The notes: generated from the sequence alone by a model not told the origin. A DNA stretch of 64,000 nt from Desulfoluna sp. (GCF_030145185.1 NZ_JAQYWB010000003.1:1-64000); one strand, 5' to 3'; shown: positions 9,263 to 18,244, counted from the stretch's first letter. A program made the numbers and translations.

Positions 9263-9640
9263 ATGAAATACCTGATGATTTTTATATGTGCGATGACCTT
9301 GATGGGGTGTGTTTCTTCTTCGGGGTGGAGAGTGGATACACAGGAGGTGGAACGCGAGGTGTCGAAAACCCTTCAGCTTTTTCCCTCCCAAACCAACTAC
9401 CGGATCCTGATTGTGCCGGATACCGTGGCCGTGGCGGCCGAATACACCCGCATCTACGGTGGCTCAACCCAGGCCCCCGCCTTTTATTCGTCCATAGAAA
9501 ACCTGATCGTGATTCCTCGAGAGTGCGAGCTGAATATTCTTCGTCATGAGATCGGACATGCCGTGGTCCAGGCCTACTTCAAAGCTCCCATTCCCACCTG
9601 GCTCCATGAAGAACTGGCCCAGCGGGCAGAACTCCCCTGA
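9263..9640 (+). CDS. Small lipoprotein with HEIGH metalloprotease motif
   Basis: 125 residues. The N-terminus is a lipoprotein signal (MKYLMIFICAM..) ending in the lipobox LMGC with C16 as the lipidated residue. The C-terminal part has RHEIGH (H95, E96, H99) and then WLHEELA (E116/E117) 17-18 residues later, the pattern of gluzincin zinc peptidases of the MA clan. It is much shorter than known full peptidases of this clan, so it may be a minimal enzyme or an inactive relative. AGGAG precedes the ATG. No partner gene is obvious. Confidence 0.75.
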   Translation: MKYLMIFICAMTLMGCVSSSGWRVDTQEVEREVSKTLQLFPSQTNYRILIVPDTVAVAAEYTRIYGGSTQAPAFYSSIENLIVIPRECELNILRHEIGHAVVQAYFKAPIPTWLHEELAQRAELP

Positions 9641-9730
9641 ATCGGCTATTTCATTGAAAGCATCCCATGCCGTGGGCTGTTCCTGAAACAACGACTGTCG
9701 AGTGATGTCGTGGGTCGATGGCTTCAGCCT

Positions 9731-10390
9731 CTATGGCTTGAGAAACCGTTCCACCCCTGCCACCAGAAAGGTCACGGCGTCATCCCCCACTTTGAGAATA
9801 TCCGCCTTGTCATCGTTCCAGAAGAGGTAGTTGTAGGCCACCCGTTCGTAGATCCCGACGATGCTGACGGCCAGCACCTCGGCGGATTCCGGCGTGGTTA
9901 ACGGGCGGTTCATGTTTTCAGCCATGAAAAGGATCGCTTTTCGGACGTCCTCGGTGAGCTGGGTGAAGCCTCTTTTACGTGCTTTTTCCACCTCTTCGCT
10001 GTGGCCCACCGCTTCCCGGAAAAGAAGGGTGACTTTTTCAGGGTGAGGGATGCAAAAATCTTTGAAGAAGGAGATCCCGGCCCGCCTGAAACCATCCAGG
10101 GACCCGTCAGACTGGCTGAATTCAGATCCCACCAGCTTTCGCAGCTCATAGGCGATCTCCTCGGTGAGGCGGATGAGGAGGGTCTCCTTGTTTTTAAAAT
10201 AGAAGTAGACCGTGCCCACGGAGACTTCCGCTGCGTTGGCGATCTCACTGGCGCTGGTCTGGTGAAACCCTTTTTCCACGAAGAGCGAGAGCGCCGCATC
10301 CAAAATGGTGCGTTCTCTGTAGGCTTTTTCCCGTTTACGCCGGGTGGTGGAGGGTTTCTCTTCTATGGGGGCTTGCGTGTTTTCCTGCAT
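9731..10390 (-). CDS. TetR-family transcriptional regulator
   Basis: 219 residues. The N-terminal helix-turn-helix is clear: ILDAALSLFVEKGFHQTSAS, EIANAAEVSVGTVYFYFKNK, then a helical ligand-binding domain. Chosen start is the ATG at 10390 with GGAG 6 nt upstream; an upstream in-frame TTG has no better site. It is the promoter-distal gene of the acyl-CoA operon and is the best candidate regulator of it, sensing an acyl-CoA or its free acid (inference). A palindrome over the predicted start point upstream of the first gene (20798-20810) is a possible target. Confidence 0.9.
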   Translation of the reverse strand: MQENTQAPIEEKPSTTRRKREKAYRERTILDAALSLFVEKGFHQTSASEIANAAEVSVGTVYFYFKNKETLLIRLTEEIAYELRKLVGSEFSQSDGSLDGFRRAGISFFKDFCIPHPEKVTLLFREAVGHSEEVEKARKRGFTQLTEDVRKAILFMAENMNRPLTTPESAEVLAVSIVGIYERVAYNYLFWNDDKADILKVGDDAVTFLVAGVERFLKP

Positions 10391-10500
10391 GCATCTCTCC
10401 AAAATCTGCAATTATATTTTGACTCGTCCACATTCCATAGCAAAATCCACAACGCGGGCCAACCCAAAGAGGCGCGTTGTTGGTTCTTTAGACGGCATGC

Positions 10501-10586
10501 GGTGCGCACGGCGCACCCTGCCAGCTGATTCGTGAAGTTGTGGGCCTCCCGGGGCCTGTAGGGTGCGGCTCCCGCACCTTCTGGCG
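10501..10586 (+). repeat. Family-D GC-hairpin pair between atuA-like gene and tetR
   Basis: GGTGCGC-ACG-GCGCACC (10501-10517) and GGTGCGG-CTC-CCGCACC (10562-10578) are two 7-bp stems with 3-nt loops. Their reverse complements occur at 63759-63775 and 63870-63886, the second again next to a CTACGGTAGAA / TTCTGGCGTAG flank. The elements are therefore dispersed repeats, not a gene-specific terminator. Confidence 0.65.
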
Positions 10587-10603
10587 TAGCGCAAATCAAC
10601 GGC

Positions 10604-12385
10604 CTATGTTTTGACACTTTTTATAAGTGACGTCGGGACCTCGATGGTTTGGCACCGGAGGTATTCGCCTAAGGTCTTGGCCTGGGCATCGATGCGGGAG
10701 GAGGCGGCCACGCCATCGCCTAAGAGCCCCCGGATATAGAAGTTTACGGCCTTCAGATTGGGGAGGGTCCAGCGGTCGATGGGGTAGGGGGCCAGGTCCG
10801 GGAGGAGCTCTTTAAGGCGCGCCGGGGTGAGGGCCTCCTCCAGGAAGTGAAAGGCCTCCGGGGTTTTGGCCCAGACGCCTAAGTTGGCGTTGCCGCCTTT
10901 GTCTCCGGAGCGGGTGGCAAAGAGGCGGCCGAAGGGAAGGGCAACGGGGTCGGAGAGTTGGAGGGCCGGACTTTGGGGGTTGTCCGGCTGCAAGGTTCCG
11001 GCACCGTTGCCCTGAATGGGGTCGATGAGGAGGGTCTGGTGGTTGATGTGAACGGCTTCACAGAGGTTGCCCTTGTCGATGAGGGTCGGCCAGTGGATGA
11101 TCTCGGGCACGGCCGGGGCCGGGGGGGCGGTGAGGTTGAAGCCGGGGATGGAGGAGAGGGCGAGCTCCACCACCTTGGCGGTGAAGGCGCGGCCCACTTT
11201 TTTTTCGTCCGGGTCCCGGACGGTGATGCGAAGAAGGCTCATGGCCTCCTCCATGCGGTGGGGGGAGGCATGACCGCTGCGCAGGAGCTGAGTCTCTACT
11301 GAGGCGAATCGCTCTCGCCCGCCCAGGCTGGTAAAGAGCATCTCTGTAACGATGCGGGCTTTTTCGTCCAGATCCAGCCCGGTGAGAAGAACCGAGACCG
11401 AGTTTCGGTATCCGCCGAGGGTGTTGATGCACACCTTGGCCGTGGCAGGGGGGGGTGTCCCCTTGCAGCCGGAGAGTCGGACCTGGTCTTTTCCGGCGGC
11501 CTGGATTTGAAGGGTGTCGAAGCGGGCGGTGACGTCCGGGTTGAGATAGGCCGGGGATTCGATCTCATAAAGAAGCTGGGCCGTGACCGTCCCCACGGAG
11601 ACCAGACCTCCGGTGCCCCTGTGTTTGGTGATGACAGAGGAGCCGTCCGCTTCCATGATGGCCAGGGGGAACCCCATCTTCTTCCAGGAGGGGATCTCCT
11701 CAAAATGGGAGTAGTTGCCGCCCGTGGCCTGGGTGCCGCATTCAATGATATGACCGGCTGCCACCGCCCCGGCCAATGCGTCCCAGTCGTTTCGTTTCCA
11801 CCCGAAATGCCAGGCGCTGGGGCCGGAGACCAGGGCCGCGTCGGCCAACCGGCCACCGATGACGATGTCTGCGCCCTGGCCAAGGGCTTCGGCCACTCCC
11901 CAGCCCCCTAAGTAGGCATTGGCCGTGATGGGAAAGACCCTGCCCTCGGAGAGAGCCGTGCCTCGGTCCAGGTGAATAAACTCCTCCCCGCCTTTCTGGA
12001 GACCCGCCAGGTTCGGCATGAGATCGTCCCCTTCAATGCAGGCGATTACCGGGGAGAGCCCCAATTCCCTGGCCAGCGCCTCAAGGGCGGCACAGAGTCC
12101 CTTCGGGTTCAATCCCCCTGCGTTGGCCACCACACGAATACCTCGATCCAGACAGGTCCCCATCACCTGCTCCATCTGCTTTAAAAAGGTTCCCGCATAC
12201 CCCTGCGACGGGTCCTTGCGTCGGGACTTGAAAAGAAGGGCCATGGTCAGCTCCGCCAGGTAATCCCCGGTGAGCACATGGATCTCCCCCCCCTCCACCA
12301 TCTCCTTCATGGCCGAAAAACGATCCCCGAAAAATCCGCTGCAGTTGGCAATGATTAACCTGTCGCTGGCCTGTTCGTGTGGCAT
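10604..12385 (-). CDS. AtuA-type acyclic terpene utilisation protein (DUF1446 plus ferredoxin-fold domain)
   Basis: 593 residues. The N-terminal two thirds is the DUF1446/AtuA domain (LIIANCSGFFGDRFSAMKEM, GDYLAELTMALL, ANAGGLNPKGL). The C-terminal about 110 residues form the AtuA-like domain (RSGDKGGNANLGVW, NFYIRGLLGDG). In Pseudomonas atuA lies in the citronellol/geraniol cluster, but its reaction is unresolved. The start at 12385 has ACAGGAGAGATC; the longer frame to 12511 encodes repeat DNA. Its place after the carboxylase and hydratase genes argues for a step on a branched or terpenoid glutaryl/glutaconyl-CoA. Confidence 0.85.
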   Translation of the reverse strand: MPHEQASDRLIIANCSGFFGDRFSAMKEMVEGGEIHVLTGDYLAELTMALLFKSRRKDPSQGYAGTFLKQMEQVMGTCLDRGIRVVANAGGLNPKGLCAALEALARELGLSPVIACIEGDDLMPNLAGLQKGGEEFIHLDRGTALSEGRVFPITANAYLGGWGVAEALGQGADIVIGGRLADAALVSGPSAWHFGWKRNDWDALAGAVAAGHIIECGTQATGGNYSHFEEIPSWKKMGFPLAIMEADGSSVITKHRGTGGLVSVGTVTAQLLYEIESPAYLNPDVTARFDTLQIQAAGKDQVRLSGCKGTPPPATAKVCINTLGGYRNSVSVLLTGLDLDEKARIVTEMLFTSLGGRERFASVETQLLRSGHASPHRMEEAMSLLRITVRDPDEKKVGRAFTAKVVELALSSIPGFNLTAPPAPAVPEIIHWPTLIDKGNLCEAVHINHQTLLIDPIQGNGAGTLQPDNPQSPALQLSDPVALPFGRLFATRSGDKGGNANLGVWAKTPEAFHFLEEALTPARLKELLPDLAPYPIDRWTLPNLKAVNFYIRGLLGDGVAASSRIDAQAKTLGEYLRCQTIEVPTSLIKSVKT

Positions 12386-12435
12386 GATCTCTCCTGTTGT
12401 CGGTAAAGGGGTGCGGTGGAAAGGCAAAAAAAACG

Positions 12436-12669
12436 TGCCTCCGGCGGCGAGGTGAGCCACCTCGAAAGCTGATTGCCGAAACGCTTTGTCCCTCGTTGCC
12501 ATGCCCATCATGGGCGGTGATACCCGCCCCTGCCGGGAGTCGATGGCGTCGTGCCGATATGTTGGTCAATTGCCTGGGTAGAGGCTCATCAACCCATGAT
12601 GGTTGCCACGGGCGCAGCCCGTCAGCGAATGAGATGGCCTGAGGAACGAAGGCCAGGAGCATTCGCGAT
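12436..12669. repeat. Paired family-A element between the hydratase and atuA-like genes
   Basis: The left arm (12436-12510) has GCCTCCGGCGGCGAGGTG, CCACCTCGAAAGC and a CTTTGTCCCTCG module, 50 bp upstream of the AtuA start. The right part (about 12600-12669) retains the CAGCGAATG, CCTGAGGAACGAAGG and GCATTCGC stem-loop but has lost the GCCGCCGGAGGC end; it stops within 2 bp of the hydratase stop codon. Confidence 0.75.
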
Positions 12670-12670
12670 C

Positions 12671-13450
12671 CTATGTTCCTGTAAACTCTGGAGCCCTTTT
12701 TTCCCTGAAGGCTTGAATCCCTTCGGCTGCGTCTCGGGTGCCGATGACACGGGTGAGGGCTTCGGCGAGGTGGTCGACGGCTTTGTCAAAGGGCAGGGTC
12801 TCCACGGCGGAGAAGGCCTCCTTGCCCAGACGCAGACCAATGGGGCTTTTGCCGGCCAGGAGGGTGAGGAGGGCGACGGTCTCTTCCGGCAGTTTTTCAG
12901 ACGGGTGCACGGCCGTGACCAGGCCCATGGAGAGCGCTTCGTCGGCTTCGATCATCCGGCCGGTGAGGATCATCTCCATGGCTTTTTTTCTGGGAACGTT
13001 CCGAAAGATGAGGGCGCCGATCATCATGGGAAAAAGGCCCACGTTGACCTCCGGGGTTCCGAATCGGCTTTTTTCATCGGCCAGCACCATGTCGCAGGCG
13101 AGCATGAGCCCCATGCCGCCTGCCAGACAATACCCCTGGACCATGGCCACGGTGGGCTTGGAAAAGGCGTAGATCCGGTTGAGGAGCCGGGCGTAGGACA
13201 GGGCCGCGGGCAGGGCGTCTCCGGCAGCCTTCATGGCTGCGCCCAGGTCGGCCCCGGTGCAGAAGGCCCGCGTTCCAGCCCCCTTGATCATCACACATCG
13301 CACAGCGGCGTCTTTCTCCGCCGCATCCAGGCAGTCGTGGAAGAGGTCAATGGCCTCAGGACTCAAGGCGTTTCGCTGGGCCTCCCGGTTGATGACGATG
13401 CAGGCGACAGAATCGGTGACTTGATAAATCAGGTGGGGTGCGTCTGACAT
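12671..13450 (-). CDS. Enoyl-CoA hydratase/isomerase family protein
   Basis: 259 residues of the crotonase fold. The oxyanion-hole segments FCTGADL (around 66-72) and VQGYCLAGGMGLMLACD (around 107-123) are present, as is the FGTPEVNVGLFP segment. Within the operon it probably hydrates the glutaconyl-CoA-type product of the carboxylase, as AtuE or LiuC do; this is inferred from context. ATG at 13450 with AAAGGAGACTCTC upstream. The 30-codon upstream extension is repeat DNA. Confidence 0.9.
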   Translation of the reverse strand: MSDAPHLIYQVTDSVACIVINREAQRNALSPEAIDLFHDCLDAAEKDAAVRCVMIKGAGTRAFCTGADLGAAMKAAGDALPAALSYARLLNRIYAFSKPTVAMVQGYCLAGGMGLMLACDMVLADEKSRFGTPEVNVGLFPMMIGALIFRNVPRKKAMEMILTGRMIEADEALSMGLVTAVHPSEKLPEETVALLTLLAGKSPIGLRLGKEAFSAVETLPFDKAVDHLAEALTRVIGTRDAAEGIQAFREKRAPEFTGT

Positions 13451-13478
13451 GAGAGTCTCCTTTATTGTGAAAAAGCGA

Positions 13479-13580
13479 TGCCTCCGGCGGCAAGGTGTGC
13501 CACCTTGAAAGCGGGTTTGCGAATGCGCATCGGGTGACATAATTCTGGGATGAAAAGCGTCCGCATTCGCGTGAAGGGTG
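13479..13580 (+). repeat. Single family-A arm between BCCP and hydratase genes
   Basis: GCCTCCGGCGGCAAGGTG, TGCCACCTTGAAAGC, GGGTTTGCGAATGCGCAT and then GCGTCCGCATTCGCGTG: the A1 subtype, with a GCGAATGC/GCATTCGC stem. The outer end is 30 bp upstream of the hydratase start. No inverse partner is found; the BCCP stop follows immediately. Confidence 0.8.
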
Positions 13581-13593
13581 AGGGGGTGCCTCC

Positions 13594-14118
13594 TTATCCC
13601 CCGGTCCCCGTTTTTTCTTCCTCCGGGGTGATGGGTTCCAGATTGACGAGAATCTCGCCGGGCATCACCTGGTCGCCGGGGGCGGTGTTGATGGACGAGA
13701 TTCTGGCGTCAAAGGGAGCGGTCAGGGTGGTCTCCATCTTCATGGCGGAGACGGTGACCAGGGGGGTGCCTTTATCCACCTGATCTCCAAGGGAAACGAG
13801 GATGGCCAGGACCACCGAGGGCATGGGGGGCGTGACGTCGCCGGGCATGTCGTCTTTTGCACTGCTGGTGTCGGGGAGCCGGTCGGCATCCAGGACCTCC
13901 ACGGGGACGCCGTCTATGGTGATCCGCTTTCCGCCTTCGATCACTTCCACACAGGCCAGCCGGCTGCGCCCGTTTATAAAAAGGTGCATTTGCTTCTCAC
14001 CCACGGGCATGGCAGAGACGATGAAGGGGGTGCCGTCTATTTCTGTGGAGAACCCCTTTTTGCGGGTGGTGCAGGAGAGGGTGGTTTCGATCATTCCTGT
14101 TTTGCATCGATAGTCCAT
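13594..14118 (-). CDS. Biotin carboxyl carrier protein of acyl-CoA carboxylase
   Basis: 174 residues. The C-terminal about 75 residues form a biotinyl domain with the SAMKMETT motif (biotinylated Lys) and the DQVMPGEILV hammerhead end. The N-terminal about 95 residues are a beta-rich linker of the kind found between BC and BCCP domains in methylcrotonyl- and geranyl-CoA carboxylase alpha chains. Here that region is a separate protein, so the alpha chain is split into BC and BCCP genes. ATG at 14118 with GGAGG 5 nt upstream is preferred over upstream in-frame ATGs. Confidence 0.88.
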   Translation of the reverse strand: MDYRCKTGMIETTLSCTTRKKGFSTEIDGTPFIVSAMPVGEKQMHLFINGRSRLACVEVIEGGKRITIDGVPVEVLDADRLPDTSSAKDDMPGDVTPPMPSVVLAILVSLGDQVDKGTPLVTVSAMKMETTLTAPFDARISSINTAPGDQVMPGEILVNLEPITPEEEKTGTGG

Positions 14119-14540
14119 GGAGGCCTCCATGCTGCATAAAAAGGTGTTTGGTTCCTGGTTCTTCGTTATGGAGTCGCTACGCTCTGTCAGTGAGAAAAAA
14201 CGTTCTTGTTTGTGGAATCGCAAACCGCTTACGAAGCGGTTCACCTCGGCGGTGTGAGTCAAAACGACGCGGTGATGTGCATATAAGAGCTGGTGCCATT
14301 GCGTTCTTTCTGGGCGCGCCGTGCTCCGCCGCGGCTTTTTTTGTCGGGGGTTGGCCCCCGGTATGAACTGTCTCAACAGTCAAAACGTGCCATGCCCATG
14401 GTCTCTCATCCCCAACGAGTGATTAACCCGGCGGTTAAAGGCATGAATGTCGAGGGGCACGATCACCCCGACAACGCTGACATCTCTTCCACTGATGCCT
14501 TGCATATGAGCGCACCCAACTCGTGAAATATCCGGGTTAG

Positions 14541-14735
14541 GCCTCCGGCGGAGTTATTACGGTTAAACTCAACGGATGAGTTGAATTGTACCCACCTGCA
14601 GCATACGAACTTGCGACGCATTGTGCGTTCCCTTGCACTCCATGCGAATGCGGACGTATTTCAGCCCGGAGTTACGACACCCGAAGCGCATTCGCAAACC
14701 CGCTTTCAAGGTGGCACACCTTGCCGCCGGAGGCT
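14541..14735. repeat. Paired family-A element between BC and BCCP genes
   Basis: The right arm (14590-14735) is an inverted A1 copy: GCGAATGCGGACG, GCGCATTCGCAAACC, GCTTTCAAGGTGGCACACC, CCGCCGGAGGC, ending 32 bp from the BC stop. The left end is a short GGCCTCCGGCGGAG (14541-14554). The rest of the 648-bp spacer (14119-14540) contains a GGGCGCGCCGTGCTCCG segment (about 14309) also found near 57727, a CTCAAC/GTTGAG hairpin, and no gene. Confidence 0.75.
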
Positions 14736-14766
14736 GCTTTTCATGCGCTGAAGAGTTGCCCCTGCT

Positions 14767-16254
14767 TTATATCCGAAACGCTCCCAGCTGGGTCCATGGG
14801 GACGGTTGTTCTGTGGGGCCTGCCATGGAGGGTGCTTTTTGGCCGAAGAGGTCGTGGGCCACGTAGGCGAGCAGGGCCTCGGTGAGGGGAAGGGTTGGTT
14901 TCCAGTCGGAGAGCTCCTGGTCGATGGTATCGGTGGTGACCTCTCCCTTTTCGAAGGTCTCTGATTCCAAAAGTTCGATGAGAAAGGGGACCGGGCTTGC
15001 GATTCCCGTGATGACGGTTTGTTTGAGGGCCTGGATCATGCGCTGGGTGGCGGCTTTGCGGTCCGATCCGAAGGTGATGATCTTGGACAGGATGGGATCG
15101 TATTCCATGGGCACGGTCCATCCTTCGTAGACGCCGCTGTCCACGCGGACCCCGGGCCCTGAGGGCTCCACCAGGGTTTCCAGAGTGCCGGGGGAGGGCA
15201 TGAAGCCGTTGGCCGGATCTTCGGCGTAGATGCGGCACTCCACGGCGTGGCCCCGGGGGATGATTTCATCCTGGGAGAGGGCAAGGGGGGCTCCGGCGGC
15301 GATGCGGATCTGTTCCCGGACCAGATCGACGCCGGTGACGAGTTCCGTGACGGGATGTTCCACCTGGAGGCGGGTGTTGACCTCCAGGAAGTAGAAATTC
15401 ATCTCGGCGTCCACCAGGAACTCGAAGGTTCCCGCATTGGTGTAGCCGACGGCTTTTGCCGCTTTTACCGCAGCCGCGCCCATTTTTTCGCGCATGGCCT
15501 TGTCCACCACCGGCGAGGGGCACTCCTCCACGATTTTCTGGTGACGTCTCTGGGCTGAGCACTCCCGTTCGATGAGGTGAATCACGGTGCCGTGGGTATC
15601 CGCCAGAATCTGCACCTCGATGTGGCGGGGTGCTACCAGATATTTTTCAATATAGACCTTGCCGTTTCCGAAGGCGGCCTTTGCCTCTCCCGCTGCCGAG
15701 GCCAGGGCGGCTTCCAGCTCTGCCGGTCTTGCCACCGTGCGCATCCCCTTGCCCCCGCCGCCTGCCGCGGCCTTTACCACCACGGGATACCCCATGGAGA
15801 GCGTCGCCGCCTCCAGCTCTTTCAGAGTGTTTTCACCCCCCAGGGTTCCGGGGATGATGGGAAGCCCCTCCTCCGACAGCCGCTTCCGCGCCGCAATTTT
15901 GTCTCCCAACAGGCGAATCACCTCGGCCGACGGGCCGATAAAGATCAATCCGTGAGCCTCGCATTGCTCCGAAAAATCGGCGTTTTCCGCCAGAAACCCG
16001 TACCCCGGATGAACCGCCCCGCACCCCGTGGCACGGGCTGCCTGGATGATGGCCTCCATATTGAGATAACTTAAAGCCGCCTCGGCCGGACCGATGCATA
16101 CCGCCTCATCAGCCATCATCACATGGGCCGCTTTGCGATCCACCTCCGAATAGACCGCCACCGTCCCGATCCCCATCTCACGGCAGGTCCGCATAATCCG
16201 AACCGCAATCTCCCCTCGATTGGCAATCAATATCTTATCAATGGTCTGGGTCAT
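14767..16254 (-). CDS. Acyl-CoA carboxylase biotin carboxylase subunit
   Basis: 495 residues of the ATP-grasp biotin carboxylase family, which carboxylates the biotin of BCCP with bicarbonate and ATP. Seen in order: KILIANRGEIAVRI (8-21), VHPGYGFLAEN (81-91), the glycine-rich ATP loop KAAAGGGGKGM (161-171) and the catalytic EVNTRLQVEHPVTE segment. The C-terminal tail beyond about 450 is longer than in AccC and lacks a biotin motif. ATG at 16254 follows GAGGCAAAAAA. It is a carboxylase dedicated to this catabolic operon rather than the fatty-acid AccC (context inference). Confidence 0.9.
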   Translation of the reverse strand: MTQTIDKILIANRGEIAVRIMRTCREMGIGTVAVYSEVDRKAAHVMMADEAVCIGPAEAALSYLNMEAIIQAARATGCGAVHPGYGFLAENADFSEQCEAHGLIFIGPSAEVIRLLGDKIAARKRLSEEGLPIIPGTLGGENTLKELEAATLSMGYPVVVKAAAGGGGKGMRTVARPAELEAALASAAGEAKAAFGNGKVYIEKYLVAPRHIEVQILADTHGTVIHLIERECSAQRRHQKIVEECPSPVVDKAMREKMGAAAVKAAKAVGYTNAGTFEFLVDAEMNFYFLEVNTRLQVEHPVTELVTGVDLVREQIRIAAGAPLALSQDEIIPRGHAVECRIYAEDPANGFMPSPGTLETLVEPSGPGVRVDSGVYEGWTVPMEYDPILSKIITFGSDRKAATQRMIQALKQTVITGIASPVPFLIELLESETFEKGEVTTDTIDQELSDWKPTLPLTEALLAYVAHDLFGQKAPSMAGPTEQPSPWTQLGAFRI

Positions 16255-16290
16255 TTTTTTGCCTCGTATGGTCAACATCGGGTTAAAAAA

Positions 16291-16611
16291 CATGCCTCCG
16301 GCGGCGAGGTGAGCCACCTCGAAAGCTGATTGCCATTGCGTTTCGCCCTTCGTTCCTCAGGGCAAATCGCAATGGCGTTCGCCGCGGGCTGCGCCCGCCT
16401 TGAAAGCTGATGACTATGCGGGTATTTTCACAAGCTCCGTAAGGGTAGGGGGACGGTGTTGTCACGTTGCCGTAAATCGGCTTTAATCTGGGTGGCTCCT
16501 CGTGCCCAAAAGCCGGTCATCGCATCAGCGAATGTGATCACCCTGAGGAACGAAGGGTGAGAGCATTCGCAACCCGCTTTCAAGGTGGCACACCTTGCCG
16601 CCGGAGGCTTT
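16291..16611. repeat. Paired family-A element between CT and BC genes
   Basis: The left arm (16291-16400) has ATGCCTCCGGCGGCGAGG, CCACCTCGAAAGC and an A2 stem-loop (CGCCCTTCGTTCCTCAGGG; GCGGGCTGCGCCCGC). The right arm (16525-16611) is the inverse A2 form (CCTGAGGAACGAAGG, GCATTCGC, CAAGGTGGCACACCTTG, CCGCCGGAGGC). The ends are 36 bp from the BC start and 17 bp from the CT stop. Confidence 0.8.
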
Positions 16612-16627
16612 TTTTCTCTTCCCCTTT

Positions 16628-18244
16628 TTACATCCGAAACACCCCAAACCCCTCTTTGTCGTCGCGTAAGGGGGCATTGAGCGCGGCGGAGATAGAGAGG
16701 GCCAGGACGGTGCGGGTGTCTTTGGGGTCGATGATGCCGTCGTCCCAGAGGTGGGAGGTGCTGTAGTAGGCGTCTCCCTCCTTTCGGGCGGCGTCCATGA
16801 CCGGGACTTTGATCGCATCGACCATCTCATCGGTTAAGGGGGGTTGGGCTTCCCGGGCGAGCTGGTCATTTTTAACGGTGACGAGGACGCCAGCGGCCTG
16901 TTCTCCGCCCATGACGCCGATCTCGTGGCTGGGCCAGCTCCAGAGGAGTCGGGGGCTGTAAGCTCTGCCGCACATGCCATAGTTCCCGGCACCGAAGGAG
17001 GCGCCGACCATGATGGTGAATTTGGGGACGGAGGCGGTGGCCACGGCGTTGACCATTTTGTGGCCGTCTTTGGTGATGCCCTGGGCTTCGTAGGCCTTGC
17101 CGATGATGTAGCCGTTGATGTTTTGAAGAAAGACCAGGGGAATGCCGCGTCGGTCACAGAGCTGGATGAACTGGGTGGCTTTGAGGGCGCTTTCGGAAAA
17201 GAGGATGCCGTTGTTACCGAGGATGCCTACGGGGTAGCCGTGGACGCGGGCGAAGCCGCAGACCAGGGTGGGGCCGTAGAGGGGTTTGAATTCGTGGAAG
17301 TCGCTGCCGTCCACGAGGCGGGCGATGATCTCCCGGACGTCGTAGGGGATCTTCAAGGCGTGGCTGGTGATGCCGTAGATCTCTTCGGGATCGTAGAGGG
17401 GATCCTTGGGGGGCTCCATGGAGAGGGCGCTTTTGCCGTTGCCGGGCAGGTGCCGGATCGATTCCCGCACCATGGCCAGGGCCTGGGCGTCGTTGTCCGC
17501 CTGGTAGTCTGAGACCCCGGATTCCCGGCAGTGAAGGTCGGAGCCGCCAAGCTCTTCGGCGGTGACCACCTCGCCGGTGGCGGCTTTGACCAGGGGTGGC
17601 CCTCCCAGGAAGATAGCGCCGGTGCCTTTGACGTGGATCACCTCGTCGCTCATGGCCGGAATATAGGCGGCCCCGGCCGTGCAGAGGCCCATGACCGCCG
17701 TGATCTGCGGGATGCTTTTTTTGGACATCATGGCCTGGTTATAGAAAACCCGGCCCCCGTCGTCGATGTCGGGAAAAACCTCGGACTGCAGGGGGAGAAA
17801 GGCGCCACCCGAGTCGATGAGGTAGACGGTGGGCAGGCGGTTTTCCATGGCGATGGCCTGGCATCGGAGGGTTTTTTTCACCCCCATGGGGTAGACGGTG
17901 CCCCCTTTGATGGTGGGGTCGTTGGCGTGGACCATCACCTCGCGGCCATGCACCACCCCGATGCCCATGACACTGCCCGCTCCGTGTACCTTGCCGTCAT
18001 ATTGCCCGTAAGCCGCCAGAGCCCCAATCTCCAGAAAAGGCGTGTTGCGATCCAACAGAAGGTCCAGGCGTTCTCGCACCGAGAGCTTGTTTTGCTGGGC
18101 CAGCCGAGACCTCGCCTTTTCCGATCGGGTCTCCCGTGCCTCATGGAGCCGCTCCTTTAACAACCCCACCCGCTCAGTCATCGTCTCAAAATTCTTTCGA
18201 TAGGCGTCAGACTTCGTATCAACCCTGGATTTGATGACAGCCAT
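16628..18244 (-). CDS. Acyl-CoA carboxylase carboxyltransferase subunit (methylcrotonyl/geranyl-CoA type)
   Basis: 538 residues, the size of MccB/AtuC/LiuD beta chains, which move the carboxyl group from biotin to a 3-methyl-branched enoyl-CoA or a related acyl-CoA. The N-terminal half contains LIDSGGAFLPLQ and the C-terminal half GNYGMCGRAYSPR and WPSHEIGVMGGEQAA, all typical of this group rather than of propionyl-CoA carboxylase. ATG at 18244 with AAAAGGAGAATCT. The upstream frame to 18478 is repeat DNA. Substrate choice needs structure or assay. Confidence 0.9.
   Translation of the reverse strand: MAVIKSRVDTKSDAYRKNFETMTERVGLLKERLHEARETRSEKARSRLAQQNKLSVRERLDLLLDRNTPFLEIGALAAYGQYDGKVHGAGSVMGIGVVHGREVMVHANDPTIKGGTVYPMGVKKTLRCQAIAMENRLPTVYLIDSGGAFLPLQSEVFPDIDDGGRVFYNQAMMSKKSIPQITAVMGLCTAGAAYIPAMSDEVIHVKGTGAIFLGGPPLVKAATGEVVTAEELGGSDLHCRESGVSDYQADNDAQALAMVRESIRHLPGNGKSALSMEPPKDPLYDPEEIYGITSHALKIPYDVREIIARLVDGSDFHEFKPLYGPTLVCGFARVHGYPVGILGNNGILFSESALKATQFIQLCDRRGIPLVFLQNINGYIIGKAYEAQGITKDGHKMVNAVATASVPKFTIMVGASFGAGNYGMCGRAYSPRLLWSWPSHEIGVMGGEQAAGVLVTVKNDQLAREAQPPLTDEMVDAIKVPVMDAARKEGDAYYSTSHLWDDGIIDPKDTRTVLALSISAALNAPLRDDKEGFGVFRM

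Noticed and set aside
12386-12511. N-terminal extension of the AtuA-like protein
   Set aside because: The extension translates family-A repeat DNA (similar peptides appear before the hydratase, BC and DppB frames); a good ribosome site lies before ATG 12385.
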